Source: Malania oleifera (lineage: Eukaryota; Streptophyta; Magnoliopsida; Santalales; Ximeniaceae). Taken from it: DNA of 64,000 nucleotides. The stretch spans positions 72,838,597 through 72,902,596 of the forward strand of contig NC_080419.1 in NCBI RefSeq assembly GCF_029873635.1, written 5' to 3'. Under the pieces are notes generated by a model. That model did no database searches and was not told where the DNA came from. It saw nothing but the letters and a program-made list of their open reading frames with translations. Within the stretch, counting starts at the first letter, position 1, and each line of letters begins with the position of its first letter. Made by a program: the position numbers and the translations under genes. Positions 10,901 to 25,984 of this stretch are shown piece by piece.

Positions 10901-13900
10901 TTTTCTTCATTGTTGGATGGCGAGACTTTTTTAAAATGCTCTTCTTCCAAATTTTGGAGAAGCACAGGTGGTTCTGCAAAATGTGCATGATTTTCTTGCT
11001 AGTAAGATTTCAGGGTTTTGGGGGAAGTAGAAAAGGAGGGCTTTATGGGCTTGTGCAGTGTAAGCTATTTTCTGGACTCTATGGCTTTAGAGGAATGTGA
11101 GAATTTTCAAGGATGAGATGACTTCTCCATTTTCACTTTGGGTTAGAGTTAATTTTCTTGCTTCTTTCTGTGCACACCCTTTTTGGTATTTTTGGAGGGA
11201 TATCGCTGTTGAATTTTCGAGGGGCTGGAAGGCTGTTCTGTTGTAATTACTTGATTTTCGGATGATGTCTTATGCTCCATCTTTTTTTTTTTATTTAGCT
11301 TTTAATGAAAATTTTTTTTTTATCTAAAAAAAATGTTTGCTATAGTTTTTATGGAAAACTAGCTTAAGTAGCTTTAAATCTATGTCAGTTAAGAGTGATT
11401 TAATACTACTTTAATTAGAGCCAAAGTCTTGCAATGAGCTCTTCCTTCATGGATTTAGGAATCGAGTTCAAGCTTTAGAACTTTGATTTTTTTTTTTTTG
11501 AATTTTAAAACAAAAGGTATATTTTATTTGCGAGAAGTGAAAGAAAATAAAATAACATATGAGAATTAGACATCCTCCTTCTCACAAAAAAAAAGGCAAT
11601 AAAAAAAGAAAAACAAAACAATACAACAAAGCTTTCTAATCATGTTTCAAATATAAAAAAAAAAAATCCCTTAAAAAGCTTTGGAAGCATAAGCCCATGA
11701 GGAAGGAATTCAATCTTCCCCCAAAGCAGATGCAAAGGCAAATGTTGAACCTTAAATATCTAAGTATCTCTCTCCAATAAAAGACAAAAAAATCCTAGAA
11801 ACACCACACAAATCCAGCAGCACCGTTGGCTAAAATTTGTCCCTTTTTAATGCATTTATCCTGTTTAACTTATGGTTTTTGATGCATACAAGTCTTTTTG
11901 TTGGAACGTTGATACATAACTAATGGAATACTTAAAGTATCTCCATTACCTGACATAACTTTTTTGCATCTTTTTCCCTTCCAATATACTTTAAGAAAGA
12001 AAGCAAGAACTGCAATTCTTTATTGAACTTTGGCACTCAATGCATGAGTTAAACTTAGGGAAATTCAAGTAGGTTTGGGGAATTTAATTGCAAGAAGCCC
12101 CAACTCTGAAGTGTGGTTGTTGGGTCTTGGGACACAAGTTTTACAATGATTACTTGGATCCTTGTCCTAACCCTTAAATGTAATCCAGGGCGATGCTCCT
12201 AATTCATGGTACTTTATATTCAGCTTTGCTAGCTTAGAGGTGGTTAGAAGGCCTAAATTTGAAGAGGAGCTGGGGCTTGGTAACATGGTTTCTAGAAGCA
12301 TCTCGCTAATTGGTAATGGTTGTGGAGGTTCTGCTTGGAGGTTAATTCCCTTTGGCACAAGGTTAACATGGTTCTGCTTATGAGGTTTATTGTAATGGAT
12401 GGGATGCTAATGAAAGTGGCATTGTTTCTCATGCAAGTCCGGGATGTTTGTTTCCCAAGTTGCTTGTCTATTCTTTCCTCTCACCCGTTTCAGAGTGGAT
12501 GATGGCAAGTTGGCTACAGGTTCAGTTCTGGGAGGATATTTGGGTGGCTGAGAGCTCTTTGGAGTTGATAGTTCCTCAGCTGATCAAGCTTTCTACTTCT
12601 CATAGTGCACCTATCAGCTCTTTCATTTCTTCCCCCTGGGGATGGGGGTTCTCTTGGGATTTCCATTTTTTTTGGTAATCTCAATGAAAGATAGGTTGAT
12701 GAGCTCACGACCTTGCTAATGCCTTGGATTGTTTTTTGTTCCTTCCAGTAGGGGTGATCTGAGGGTTTGGGAGGGTGATTCATCAGGTCTCTTTTCTACA
12801 ATATCTTTCCCCTTTTACCTCTTAAAAACGTTTTCCCCAATTTCTTCCCTTGGAGCTACTTCATTTGGAAGGCAGAGGTTCCTTTTATGATCAGTCAGAC
12901 CTTTATCTGGACTGTCAATTGAATTATATGCATGATTTGTTGCAGAATAGAAGCCCCTGCGAGTTTCTTAGTCCTGATTTAGGGAGTCCAATGAAACGAG
13001 CACACACCTTTTCCTTCATTATCAGAAGGCAGGTGGTAACCCATCTTTGGAGTGCTTTGGTTTCTTGTTTTGGTGAAGCTTGGGTGGTGCTTCCGTAGGG
13101 GAGACTTCTTGCTTGAGAGACATTTGGGTTTTGGCACGAGTAGGTGGGGAAGAACTTTTGTGGCAGAGTGCAGTTTTTTCCTATCTTTTGAAGCCTTTGT
13201 ATTGACAGGAATGCAGGAACCTTCAAGGATCACACAACCTCTCCTAGTTTGTTATGGGATAGAGCTGTGTGCTTGGCTTCTTGCTGGCTTATTCCTTTGG
13301 GTTTTTTTAGAGTTTGTTTCTGTTCAGCCTTGAAAGGGATTGGAAGCAGCTTTTGTATTGTAATTCTCTAAATTTTTGATTTTGCTTAAGGCGCACATCT
13401 TGTTCTCCTCTCATTCTTCCTTGCTTGTTCTCTGTTAATATATTTTTCTCATGCAAAAAATAAATAAATGAATAAAATGAGGAAACGGAAGGAAAATGAA
13501 CTAAAAAATAAAATAACAATAAGAAAAAATAAGCCATCTAATTACATTCAATTAATGCAATCTTCCTTTATGCCACTTTAAATATGTACTTAGTGACTTA
13601 GTGAGTTCTTCAAAAGGCACCACAGCCCAAAATAGGAACTAAGCAAGTGTAGATCCCATGTATCACATTACCAAGCTAAGTACTTTATCCCATTGTGCAC
13701 CTGTACCGTGCCCTACCATGTTGATTGAGTTCTAAACTTTTGAACTTTAGTTTCTTCCAAGGAAGACAACTAATGGAACCTGGATAGACTCCAAATTGCT
13801 TGTTCTTTTAGTAGTTCTGTAAGCTTAATTCTCTCATCTTTCTCCATTAAAAAGAGAGATATGGAAACTCCCCTCTATTAATTTTTGGCTGTAAAATGTT

Positions 13901-16900
13901 TTGTGCATGTTGCAGAATATCGCAGAAATGCTCCGTCTTAATGTACCAATGGCAATGAAGTTAGCATTTGACAGTATAAAAGATTCAAAGTACAAAACAA
14001 GAGATACAACTATCAATGATATTGGTGGGTTTGAAAATGTTGAGTTGTCTTTACTTCTTTGCAATGATGAGTTTATTCGCAAGCTTAACATAGATTGGAG
14101 GGATGAGGATCATGCTACTGATGTGCTTTCCATGTCCCAACACATCCCTGAACTCAAGCTTCCAATTGTAAGAACACAATCAGTCTACCAAATGTCTATT
14201 GTGAGTGACAAACAATTGATAACATGACGTGCTTTTTTATTTTGCAGCTTATGTTGGGTGACATTGTAATTTCTGTTGAGACAGCTGCTAGACAAGCACA
14301 GGAAAGGGGGCACACGCTTCTTGACGAGATACGCATCCTTATGGTCGGTTTAAACACTATTTTCTTTATTATCTTGTATGTCGTTATATTATGTGTGAGA
14401 ATACCACTTTACCCTAAAAGCTCAAGCTGTTACGTTATGATTCAACAATGTATATTAGGGGTTAACACTTCCCTGCATGTGCAGCGTGACAGCATGTGGA
14501 GAGATAAACAAACAATAAACAACACACATTACAGGGAATAAGATAGTTCTTAACAAATAGATGATAAACACGGGTGACAAGACTTGAGCCTAGGACCTCC
14601 TGGAAACTTGGCTTTGATACTACCACTTTACCTAAAAGCATAAGCTGTTAGGTTGTGGGCCAGCAATGTACATCAGGCCTTAACAATATGCTTTAGTATA
14701 ATGATTGTGTGTTACTTACTGTCAGAAGATAATGTCATATTTTATTAATTAGTTTGAGTGAGTGGGGTTATTTTTGTGCTTAAGTATTTATTTATTATTA
14801 CTATACAAAAGGGCAGGCCTGGAGTTGTATGTATGCTTCAGAAAACTATGGCTAGGCTCTCTTCTTATTCTCTTCTCCATCTCTAACCCTAAGTGCTGCA
14901 GTGTCTTCATTGAATCTTCAATTTATTTCAGATTTACGACATGGTATCTGAGCAGATTCTCAGAATCTGATGCAGTTACAGCCATTCTCTTCCTCTCCTT
15001 TTCTCTCCCTTGTCGACCCACTCTTAACGTAGTTTTTTTTTCCCCTGGTTTGAGAGTTGTTTAGGGTTTCATATCCTTCTCCTCTCATCTGTGAGCCACC
15101 CTTGTCAGTGTTGTGTGGCTTGTGGTAGATTGCTCATGTAAAGGCAGCACCCTACTGTTTCTAGCAGACTGCTGTTGCTGTTCTGTTGTTTCCTAGGACT
15201 GTTCGTCGACTGATGATAAAGTTATGATGTCGTGGTTGTTCTTTCCATGCCTACCTATCCTTCTAGCTGCTGCCAGGTTATTAAGTGCCTATGCTGCTGT
15301 TTTAAGTGTCTCGGTGCATCATTGTGGTCTGCCCTGTTCCAAGCAGCCAGAGTGTGGTCTGCTCTGTTCTGTGATCAAAACCAACTTTGACAGGATGACT
15401 GAGAGACTGTTTATGTCTGTGATTCCTCCTAGGATACTGCAAAACTTAGTTTTGTGGTTGTAACTTCTTGTTGAGGTTCTGGTTCATTGAAGATCTGGAG
15501 CCCTGTTCTGTGCTTGTATTTGCTGCCTGATTCTGCTTTTTTGCTGTGTGTTGTTCATTCCTGTTGTGTTTGTGGTGGTTGTGATGGCCTATGTAGAGAG
15601 AGCTTTGGCTGATGTGGTTAACACACATATCACAGCCATCAAATTGGTTGGTCCTCCAACTACTTCTTGTAGTCTCAGTGTCTGTGTATCAATGCAAAAT
15701 GGAAGTCCAAGTGTTTGCTGTATTTCCTCCGTCACTAGACTCTAAGGATGATGAATATTGGGTGAAAGAGAATGGCATATTGCTTGTGTGGTTGTGGAAT
15801 AGCATGGAGCTGTGAATTGTTGCAAATTCGGTCTTCCATAGAACAGACAAGTCCAAATGATTTTGTGAAAGCTTCTCACGAACATAAAAATCAAACTTGA
15901 GTTTTTGACTTGTATGAGAAGTTTTGCAAATACCAAGAAGGTAGGTCCATCATTGAGTATTTTAGTACTGGGTATTTGGGAGGAACTCAATATATCAACT
16001 AGCTAGTTCCGACATTCGGATGACTAAGAGGAAATAGGAAGAGTTTTTGATTGCCAGGTTTCTATTTGGGTTGAGTCATGAGCTTCAACCCTTGCATGAT
16101 TATATTCTTGTTGATGAATCCAGACCATCCATGAATGAAGCATATGCTTCAATCCTATGGATCACCAAAGATTGAATTTAGTCGTCTTCTCGAGCTTCTT
16201 TCGTGATAGGTTAGGCATGGTTAGGACCACCTCTAACCGTGTTGTTGGGATCTTCATGGCAAATTGACTTGGGCCCCTAAAACTCTCTTATCGAGGGTTA
16301 CTATCCACACTTCAAGTGCACTTGGCCACCCCTCTTAAAGGAGTATAACAATCTTGTTGCATGGTTCAACGACTCCAACCCATTCTTCTACATTAGTGCT
16401 ACTGCGGCCCATTGAGGTATAGTTGGGCTTCTTGGCTCTTCATCCTCCTCACTTGGGTTATTGATCCTGGTGCTGCCAATATGAAAGGTAGTCTTAATTT
16501 ATTTTAGTCCCTACTTTGTACTCTTAAGGTTACTCTTGTTGATGGTTTGTCTACACTAGTTTCTGGTTGCTGCAAGCCTGCAATGTTCCTTTGCTTCCTT
16601 CTATCCTCTTCGCGTGTATTATATGTTTCTGAAATTTCCGTTGAACTTGTTATGAGTTAGTCAATTAATTAAATCTTATAATTATTTTGTAACCTTCTTT
16701 TCTTCTCATTAGTGCATGATCTCTAGATGAAGAAGAGAATTGATGGAAGGCTTGAGAAAGATGGCCTGTACTATTTCGATATGGTGGTAGATCCAGTTCT
16801 TGTCATACAACTTCCATAATTTGTAGTCATGGTGTTTCTCTAGAGCATTGGCATGCTCGTTTGGGTCATCCGTCCCTTAAAAAAATGCATCTTTTTGTAT

Positions 16901-19900
16901 GTGTTCTTCTCATCAGTTATGGAAGCATATTAGAACATCTTTTCCATTTAAAGTCTTGTAGTAATTATTGTTATATATATATATATATATATATATTTTG
17001 GGTCCATGTAGAGTTAAGAATTTGATTGGTCATTAATATATGATGTCTTTTATGGATGATTTTGTGTGCATGACCAGGATCTATTTGTTAAGAGTCAAGT
17101 TTGTATTTTTGAGTGTATTTACTCAATTGTAAGTGGAAATAAAAACTTAATTTAGCAGTGATATTCAAATTTTTTGATTTGATAATGCTAAGAGTTTGTT
17201 CAAAATGAGCTTTAGTCTTTTTGCTTGGCCAAAGTGATTATTCATCAAGCATCTTTTATACATTCCAATTGAATAGCTAAATGAAAAAAAAAAATAGACA
17301 TTTACTTTGCACAACATGGTCTTTGCTCCTTCGTATGCATGTTCTTAAAAAATTTTGGACTGATGCTCTTCTTGTTCCTACTTAATGAGATGCCTTCTAG
17401 TGTTACCCATGCTCTCTGTAGTGCCTTGTGTTTTTGGGTGCACATGTTTTGTTCATGTTTCTCATACTGGTTGAGAAAAATTCTCTCCTTGTGCTATTAA
17501 ATGTATCTTTGTAGGATACTCGACAAAATATATAGATATTATGATTCCCACTTGCTGTAAATTTGTTAGTGACTATGTCACCTTTTTTGAGGGGACTAGA
17601 TAGATATTATAATTCCCACTTGCTGTAAATATGTTAGTACCTTTTTTGAGGGGACACCTTATTTCTCTAGTGCCATGTCCTCTTTGGTTGAATCTTTTTT
17701 TTAGCCCATTGACGACTTATGGTCCCGCCCTCGTGTGTTGATCCTCATTTTCCTACCTTATCCCTTCTGAGAAATGTTCTAGTCTTTTGAATCCATTAGT
17801 TGCTGACCTAGAGAAATAATCAAGGGTTGTTTTTGAATGACGGAAAGTAGGCACAAACATCACTAACACCATGTAGCTGCCTCTTCTACCAATCACTATT
17901 TTGACTTTTGGTTCTGGAGGTCCATGTAAGGTGCTTGGATTTTCCCATTGCTTACCAAAAAGTTACTCAAACACGTGCTCAGCAGTATTTAGTTGCTTAT
18001 CCTCATTATGTTCTAGTTATTCACCTTCCTAGTCCTATGCATTTTTTGCTTTGTCTATGTCCTCTATTTCTATCCCTTCCTCACATGTTGAAGTGCTTGC
18101 TAACCTTGTGTGGAAGGATGCAATGAATCTATAGTGGATGCTTTGACCACTCTAGGGGCATGGGGCTTGGTGGATTTTACTTTGGTAAGGAGTTGGTTTG
18201 GCGTCGTTAAGTCTACAACATCAAATACCTTCCTAACGGCTGTATCGAACGGCTTAAGGTTCGATTTGTTGCATAAGAGTACACCTAAAAATATGATATT
18301 GATTATTTTGAGACCTTCTCTCTTGTTGCATGCAAGGTTTTTATAATCGGGATCCTACATAGGATTGTTGGGAGGGTTGCAGGATTGGATTGTAAGATCG
18401 GATCGTGGATTGTAAGATTCTACTTATAATGTAAAATAAATTAAAAATTTATATCTTTTGGCAATTTATGACATCTCTTAATAAAATAATCCTAAAAACT
18501 TGGTAGTAAGTTCAAGAAATTAAAGCAAATTTTAGGAATGTTGCTAGCTTGCTAGCTAGCACCTAGCAAGTTTTTCCTTCAACATTTTTGAACCTGAAAA
18601 AAAAAAAAATCTAAGTAGCTTGGATTTCAAAGTGCTTTGCAAAGGACAGGCTATTGCTAGATTATCTATTTTATAATTATAATTAAAAAGAAAAACAAAA
18701 AGAATGAAGAGAAGAAGGAAGAAGAAATTGCTAATATTTTTCAATGAACTGATGTAAATTTCTTAGTTTCTGCGGTTTTGTCATCAGACCGTAAGAAGAA
18801 GAAGGAGAAGAAGTTAAAAAAAGAAGGAAGAGGAAGAAATTTTTGTTAGTTGCAAAGAAAAAAGAGGAAAAAGAAAGCTATATGCTCTTTGCTTTGGGAA
18901 AAAAAGATAGGTCTATGGCTTGTCAATAATAGGGGAAACAAAAAAGGAAGAAAGTGAAAAAAACTACAAAGATAACGCGTAACTGCCATAGGCCTGCAAC
19001 TTTAAGCTCTCAGCCTGACTGTGCAACTCCCTATTTGTTGAAGCTCTTTGCTGATCTCAAAGCTATTAGTGGATCTCTACTGTTGCTAGAAGAAGGAACA
19101 CCCAAGTCTACTGATAGACAACCTAGGATCTGTCTATCAAGAACTCTGAGCTCCTAGAGAGCTTTCAATTTTGAGGAAGAGAGCTTTCAAGAGATGCTCA
19201 GTTGCTCTCTTGACTTGGATTGAGCAAATCCTAGAACATGCTAGTTATGTTGCCCTAATTTTGATGCATTTAGCCAACTAGACCAAATTTTGTGTCTATT
19301 GAAAAAGTAAAGTGTTTGGGCCAATAAAAATATATATTGGGCCTTTTTCATTAAATTCCTAAATAGGAAAAATCTATATTCCATTGCAAAAGTAGGATCA
19401 ATAGGATCGAGATCCTAAGATCATAAGGTTCTAGATAAGATCCTACTGGGATCCTACTTTATTAAGATTCTACTTAAGATCCGGATCGATTAGGCAAGTA
19501 TGGATTGTAGGATCATTGAATCGCACAATTTGGATCGGGATTTTGATAGCCATGGTTGCATGATTAAGTTATTTTTGTGTATTGGTCTCTTTGGTAGTTA
19601 ATTTTAATTGGCCCTTATACAATTGGATTTGAAGAATGCCTTCTTGTATGGAGACTTGCATGGAAAGGTACACATGGAGCAGCCTCTTGGGCATGTTGCT
19701 TAGGGGGAGGATGGTAAGTATGTAGGTTGCATAAGGCCATTTATGGTCTTTGATTGGCCTTTATACCAGTTGGATGTGAAGAATGTCCGTGTATGGAGAT
19801 TTGCACGAAGAGGTATACTGGGGCAACTCTATTGGGTATGTTGCTAAGGGGGAGGAGGATCAAGTATGTAGGTTGCAGAAGGCCATTTATGGTCTTGAGT

Positions 19901-22900
19901 AGTTTTCCTGAGTGTAGCGTGGTTTGAAAAACTTAGTGTGGTTCATAGTTGTCAAATCGAGATTTGAATCATGAATCAAAATTCCAATTTTGGGAATCGA
20001 GAATCAAATTGAATAGTAAGATTCGATATAAATTTCCAAAATCAATTCTAAATGACATGCATATTGTTGAAGATCTGCTGCATATGGAAGGCTACCACTT
20101 TTAGCAACTCTAAGTATAGAGTGTGCCGAGAATCACAATTAGTGTGTCCTAAATTAGACTTGCCTTATTAGCTATAATTTCCTAGAATTAATTGTATAGA
20201 GTGTGAGTTAATTTCTTTTTATCTATAGGCACTTGACTTTATGTATAAAAGCAGCAGTATATAATGACATTATTCACATCATAATACAAAACGTCATTCG
20301 TTAGTTTTTTCTACTTGGTATTAGAGCCTATGATTCTTAAGACCCTAGCCTCATAGTCCTGAAAAAACCCTAGCCGCACATTCCATCCCTGGGAAAACCC
20401 TAGCCACCTTCATCTTATCGAGCACATGTACTCAGGCCGAGGAAGAGGTTCAGCTGCCACCCTATCAGGCCGAGAAAGAAGTCCAGCCATGATGTTCAGC
20501 TGCCACCCTCTTAGGCTGAGAAAGAAGTTCAGCCGCCGCCCCTTTCTCAAGCAAAACCATAGCTGCCGCATGTCCTTACCCACCTGCACCAGACCTCACA
20601 AATCATCATGTCTGTTGACAGTACCCACCTACACCAGACCTCACAAATCATCATGTCTGTTGACAGTAAACATCTTGTGTCAGATATGCAATTCAACAGC
20701 CAGCATGATCAATCCAACTCCACCAATTATGTCAATTGGGCACAATTAGTCAAGATGACCGTCAGAGGGAAGAGCAAGTTGGGATATTTAGATGACTCTA
20801 AGAAGCGGCCAGAAGAAGATGAAGCTGCAACATATAGATGGGAAGATGAGAACTCACAGGTGTTGGCTTGGTTGATCAACACTATGCAGCCAAACATTGG
20901 TCGTAACTGCCTATTCATGGAGAAGGCAAGCGATCTATGGGCAGCTATGAAAGAGGAATTTTCAAGTGGAGGTAATGATGGTTCAATGAGTTGGAGAATC
21001 AGATCCGAGACACTAAATAAGGTGATTTAGATGTTAACTCCTATTTCAGTACTCTAAAGGGATTATGGATGGAATTGGATTATTATCAAAATTTATAACT
21101 TGAGAATTCTCATGTACCAATTAGAGTTACTCGCCTTATGGAGAAGGGTAGGACGTCTAAATTCTTGGTTGGTTTACGATTTGAATTTTATAATGTGTGC
21201 TCAATGGTGATTAGTAGAACTCCTTTACCTTCCCTTATTGAAGCTTTTCCAATGGTACGAAGTGAAGAGAGTAGAAGAAAGGCCATGACTAAGGATCGGA
21301 GTGGAGAATCCATGGCTATGGTAGTCAACAAAGATCGTAGACCTCCAAATAAGAGGAAGAAAGGGGACGACAAGGATAATCTCTGGTGTGACCAATGCAA
21401 TAAATGGAGGCATAATATTGATACTTGTTGGGAGATACATGGAAGACTAGGAGCTAATAGAGATAAAGGTAAAAAGGTGAGTAAAGCACATATGGCTGAA
21501 GGTGCTCAACAACAGAAGGAGACTGAGTCAGCTTTTACCAACAAGCAGCTTGCAGAACTAATGCAGTTACTAGAAATCCGTGCCAAGACTGCTAGCTCCA
21601 CAGGGGGTGGTAAAACTTCCTCTGCTCTCTCTACTACTTCAAATAACTGTAACATGTGGATTGTTGATTCAAGTGCTTCAGACCATGTGACAAGAAACAA
21701 TTCTGTTTTTATTTCATATAAACCTAGCCCTGGTAACCATAAAGTTGAATTTGATGATGATTCAGCATCAATATTTGCAGGAAAAGGAATAGTTCATCTT
21801 CGAGGGAAACTGACATTACCTAATGTTCTGCATGTGCCTCAACTATTAGCAAACCTAATCTCTGTTCAAAAGTTATGTAGGCAACTTAACTGTTTAGTGT
21901 GTTTTTTTGAATTTGGTTGTTTTCTTCAGGATCTAACCTCAATACAAAAGAGTGGTCTAGGTGAGGAAGAAAATGGGTTGTACCTAGTGAAGATGCACAA
22001 CAGGCACCAACAGCTGATACGATCCACAAGTTTTCATGGAATGCAACGACCTGGTGATCCTCCTAAAGCTTGGCTGTGGCATATGAGACTTGGTCATCCA
22101 TCTTTTCTTGTTCTTAGTAAAATGTTTACTAGCCTTATAAATTCCTCTGATGTATGCCAGTTTCATTGTTCTAATTGTGAATTAGCTAAACATCATCGAG
22201 TGTCTTATCCTTCAAGTACTAATAAAGCATCTACTCTTTTTTCAGTTATTCATTCAGATGTGTGGGGACCTTGTCGCATATCTTCTGTCTTTGGTCATTG
22301 TTGGTTTGTAACATTCATAGCTGAGCAAAGACATATGTGGGTGTATTTGATGCGTGACAAATCTGAGGTTTTTTCACTGTTGGTATTTTTTACAACATGA
22401 TCCAAAATCTCTTTGACACAAAAATCAGAATACTTTATAGTGACCAAGGTAGAGAATATGTCAATAATGACTTCAAAACATTCTTTACTGAAAAAGACAT
22501 TATTCACCATATGTCGCGTGCACACACCTATCCTCAAAAATGGTCTGGTGGAAAGAAAAAACCGGCACCTTCTAGATGTCACTCGCAACTTACTCTTTAA
22601 TCATAATGATCCTAAGCATTTTTGGGGTGATGCGCTCTTAACGGCTACCTTTCTTATTAATAGGATACCTTCTAGAGTTTTAGACTTTGAATCTCCATTG
22701 GACAAACTCAAAGTTATTTACCCCATGGTTAAATTCTATTATGATCTCTCACTACGTGTTTTCGGGTGTGATACCTTTGTTCAGAATGTGTCAAGCAATA
22801 TTAGTAAGCATGGTTTTAAATGACGGTTGTGACAGTTACACAACAGTGTTACGTAACGGTTTTTTGGGTTACTGATACCGTTACACATTGCGAAATGGGT

Positions 22901-25900
22901 GGGAAGAAAAACCACGGCTGTACGGCCGTTATGGACCGCGACCGTTGCGTAAAGACTGCTATGACTGTTACGCAACCGCTATAGGACCGTTACACCAAAA
23001 TTTTCTTTTTATTTTTTACTTTTTCTTCTCACTTTTTTCCTTCTCTTTCATAAATCATTCTCAATATACCATGTGGTGAGGGGGAAAAAGATTATAATGA
23101 GGATGACAATGATACAAAATTTACTATTTCTTTAAATAGTCACAAGAGATGCATTAATTAACAATTTGAAAATTCTAACTTGTTAGGAAAATATTTTATT
23201 TTGATAATATTAGTAATGTGATATTTATATTAATTTAGCACACATAAGAATTTGTCACAGATAAGAACGATGAGAAGTATAAATACGCACACACATGTAA
23301 TTTTTCTATCAATGGTGGTTTGAAATAAATGTAAACTTGTTGCTCTTACCAAATAACTTAGTTTCTCGAAGTAAAGGATCCAAAATACACTAAAATTGCT
23401 TCTAAGACGGGCTAAAAGCTTAAAAACATGCAAGTACACTAATATGCACAAGGTTGTGTGTGCTTCAAAAAAATTCACGGTTGTTACACTCGCTTCCCAT
23501 TATGTAACATCCGCTACTCCCGCTTCCCGTTACACCCCTTATCGTTATGTTATGCTACTTGCTACCGTGATTTAAAACCATGTTAGTAAATTAGAACCTT
23601 GTGCAACAAAGTGTATTTTCCTTGGGTACTCAATGTTTGACAAAGGGTACAAGTGTTATTGTCCACAGACTCGTAAGTTGTTTATTAGTAGACCTTCCAC
23701 GAGTTGGTCCTATTTTACCTCCCTACTGCTTAGCAAGGGGAGAATAGGGTTAATCTCGAGCAGTTATGGAGTCCTAATCAAGGTCTAGATCAAGTCTTCT
23801 TGCCAATTGCTACGCCTACTGAAGTGTAGGAATATGAAGCTATCATAGAACACCTTGACCTGTAGCCTGAATAGCGTGACCACCTGTAACCTGAACACCT
23901 TGACCTGCGGCCTGAACAACTTGACCACCCTGACTTGCAGCCTGATCTCTTGCAACTAAAACGTGCACCTGGAGACATCCTACCACTAGACACTTCGCAA
24001 CTTGAACCTGAACCCACAACTACCGTGTAGGAGACTAACTCTTCTAATTTGCCAAAAATAGCAGAGTTTTTGACATACCAGAGGAGAAACACACTATCAA
24101 TACCAGACAAAGAACCAGGCACAACTGAATCTATTCATTCCTCACAAGATCCCTTGGATGCAATAGAAGGAAAGTATATCTGAAGGTACAAACTCAACTT
24201 TAGATTTGTACAGTGAGCTTGATATGCCTATTGCTATTAGGAAGGGGGTTCAAACATGCACTAAACATCCACTGTCAAATTATGTATCCTATCATAGACA
24301 TGGACTAGTGTTTAAAGCTTTTGCTACCAACCTAACATGTCTTTCCTGTAACGCCCCGGTCCCAACTTACGGCTCGGGTGTTACTGCAGTGACATCTGTG
24401 TACCTGATATACTTCTCAACAGATATATATGCAGCGGAAAACATAAACATCCATCAAACTATTACCAGAGTTCTAACTGCCTGATAGATACATACAACTA
24501 TTCCAACATCCATATACAATACTGTATGATACTCGACGCATCCTCAAGTCTTACAACATTTTACAAGTTCTAAAAACCTGTAACATAACCTACAAAATCG
24601 AGTTCGTGGAGATGCTCACTCAAAAACAAATCGTTACCCTGCCCCAATCCTTGCTAATCTCAACCTCGATAAGGACCTGAAAAGACAGTTTGTATGATAG
24701 GGTGAGACACCTCTCAGTAATGGACGATTAAGCTAATAACAGTGTGTGACCAGCATGCTTTAAGTGTTTAACAAAAACGTTAACATATATAATCATCGTT
24801 TCCATAATTGTAAAATACGTAGCCCATTTTCATCATATGAACAACCCCATAGTATATGTATAAATCCCCACAATCAGGGTTGACTGCCCCTACTGTCTCA
24901 ATGCAGCCTGGGTACACGATCAAGAGGCAAACTCATACTAAGACCGCCCCTACTGTCTCAATACAACCTAGGTTCATATAGATCAAAAGTGTGGTGCCCT
25001 CACTGGCAATGGGTCTGTGCCCACACTATCAGTCCCTAGGATTCCTAAAGCATATCGTGCAATTTAAGAAATTTAAACACTCTTTTGAAATCATTTCACA
25101 AAACACATCATGACGTGAAATTTGGCCCGTAGCCGTCAATTAAACTTCCTGCATTTTCATAACAGTTCCAGTATTTCACAACATCAACACCTGCCACACA
25201 GTTTTTCACATTCGAAAACAACCCAAAAGTAAATATAAACAGTTAATATCACAGTACGGGTTTTAAACAACGGAAACAACATTTCCAACTGGTGAAAAGG
25301 TCCGGAATGACAAGTACAATATTCTAAAAATATAACATTTGAATTTGACCCGTTGGTTTTGAAAATAAAGCCGGTTTACCGAACCGAGGCCCAGAAACCC
25401 TAGAACCGCCGTAACTTGATATCTAAAAGTTATTTCAATACTTCAATCGATTCATATTGTATAAGTCACTATATTAACATAACCCCCTAATTTGTGTGTG
25501 AATCGGAGTCCGAAACGACCCGAAACTCAAGCCCTAGCTTTCCGAACCCTGAACCTAAACGGTTCAAAACAACGACACGAAAATCCCGAAACCTAATACT
25601 TGAAGAATAACACTTTAGTATATCTCGTACCGGACCAAAAGCAAAAATTGACCCTTACCTCGATTTTCAGGAAAAACTCAGAAATCTTCGAAATGAAATT
25701 TTGATCCGTAGAACCTGTAGAGATTCCTTCCCTGATCCACGTAGCGACGTCGGATTGTCGATTCCGGCAACACACGGCCCGGAAATCTTAGAGAGAGAGT
25801 GGAGTTCGTGTCTAGAGAGAGAGAGAGAGAGAGAATGAGAGTTTATAAAGAAAAACCTAACTTGACCTTTAAGTAATCAAAATAAATATCTCCTCCAAGA

Positions 25901-25953
25901 TATTTATATATAAATATCTCAAAATATCTTCTCCAAAATATCTCTTTATTTAT

Positions 25954-25984
<31 letters not shown>

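Noticed and set aside
23790-24122. Minus-strand Ser/Gly-rich 110-codon frame
   Set aside because: Opposite strand of a short-repeat linker in copia B pol; the + strand joins readable pol blocks.
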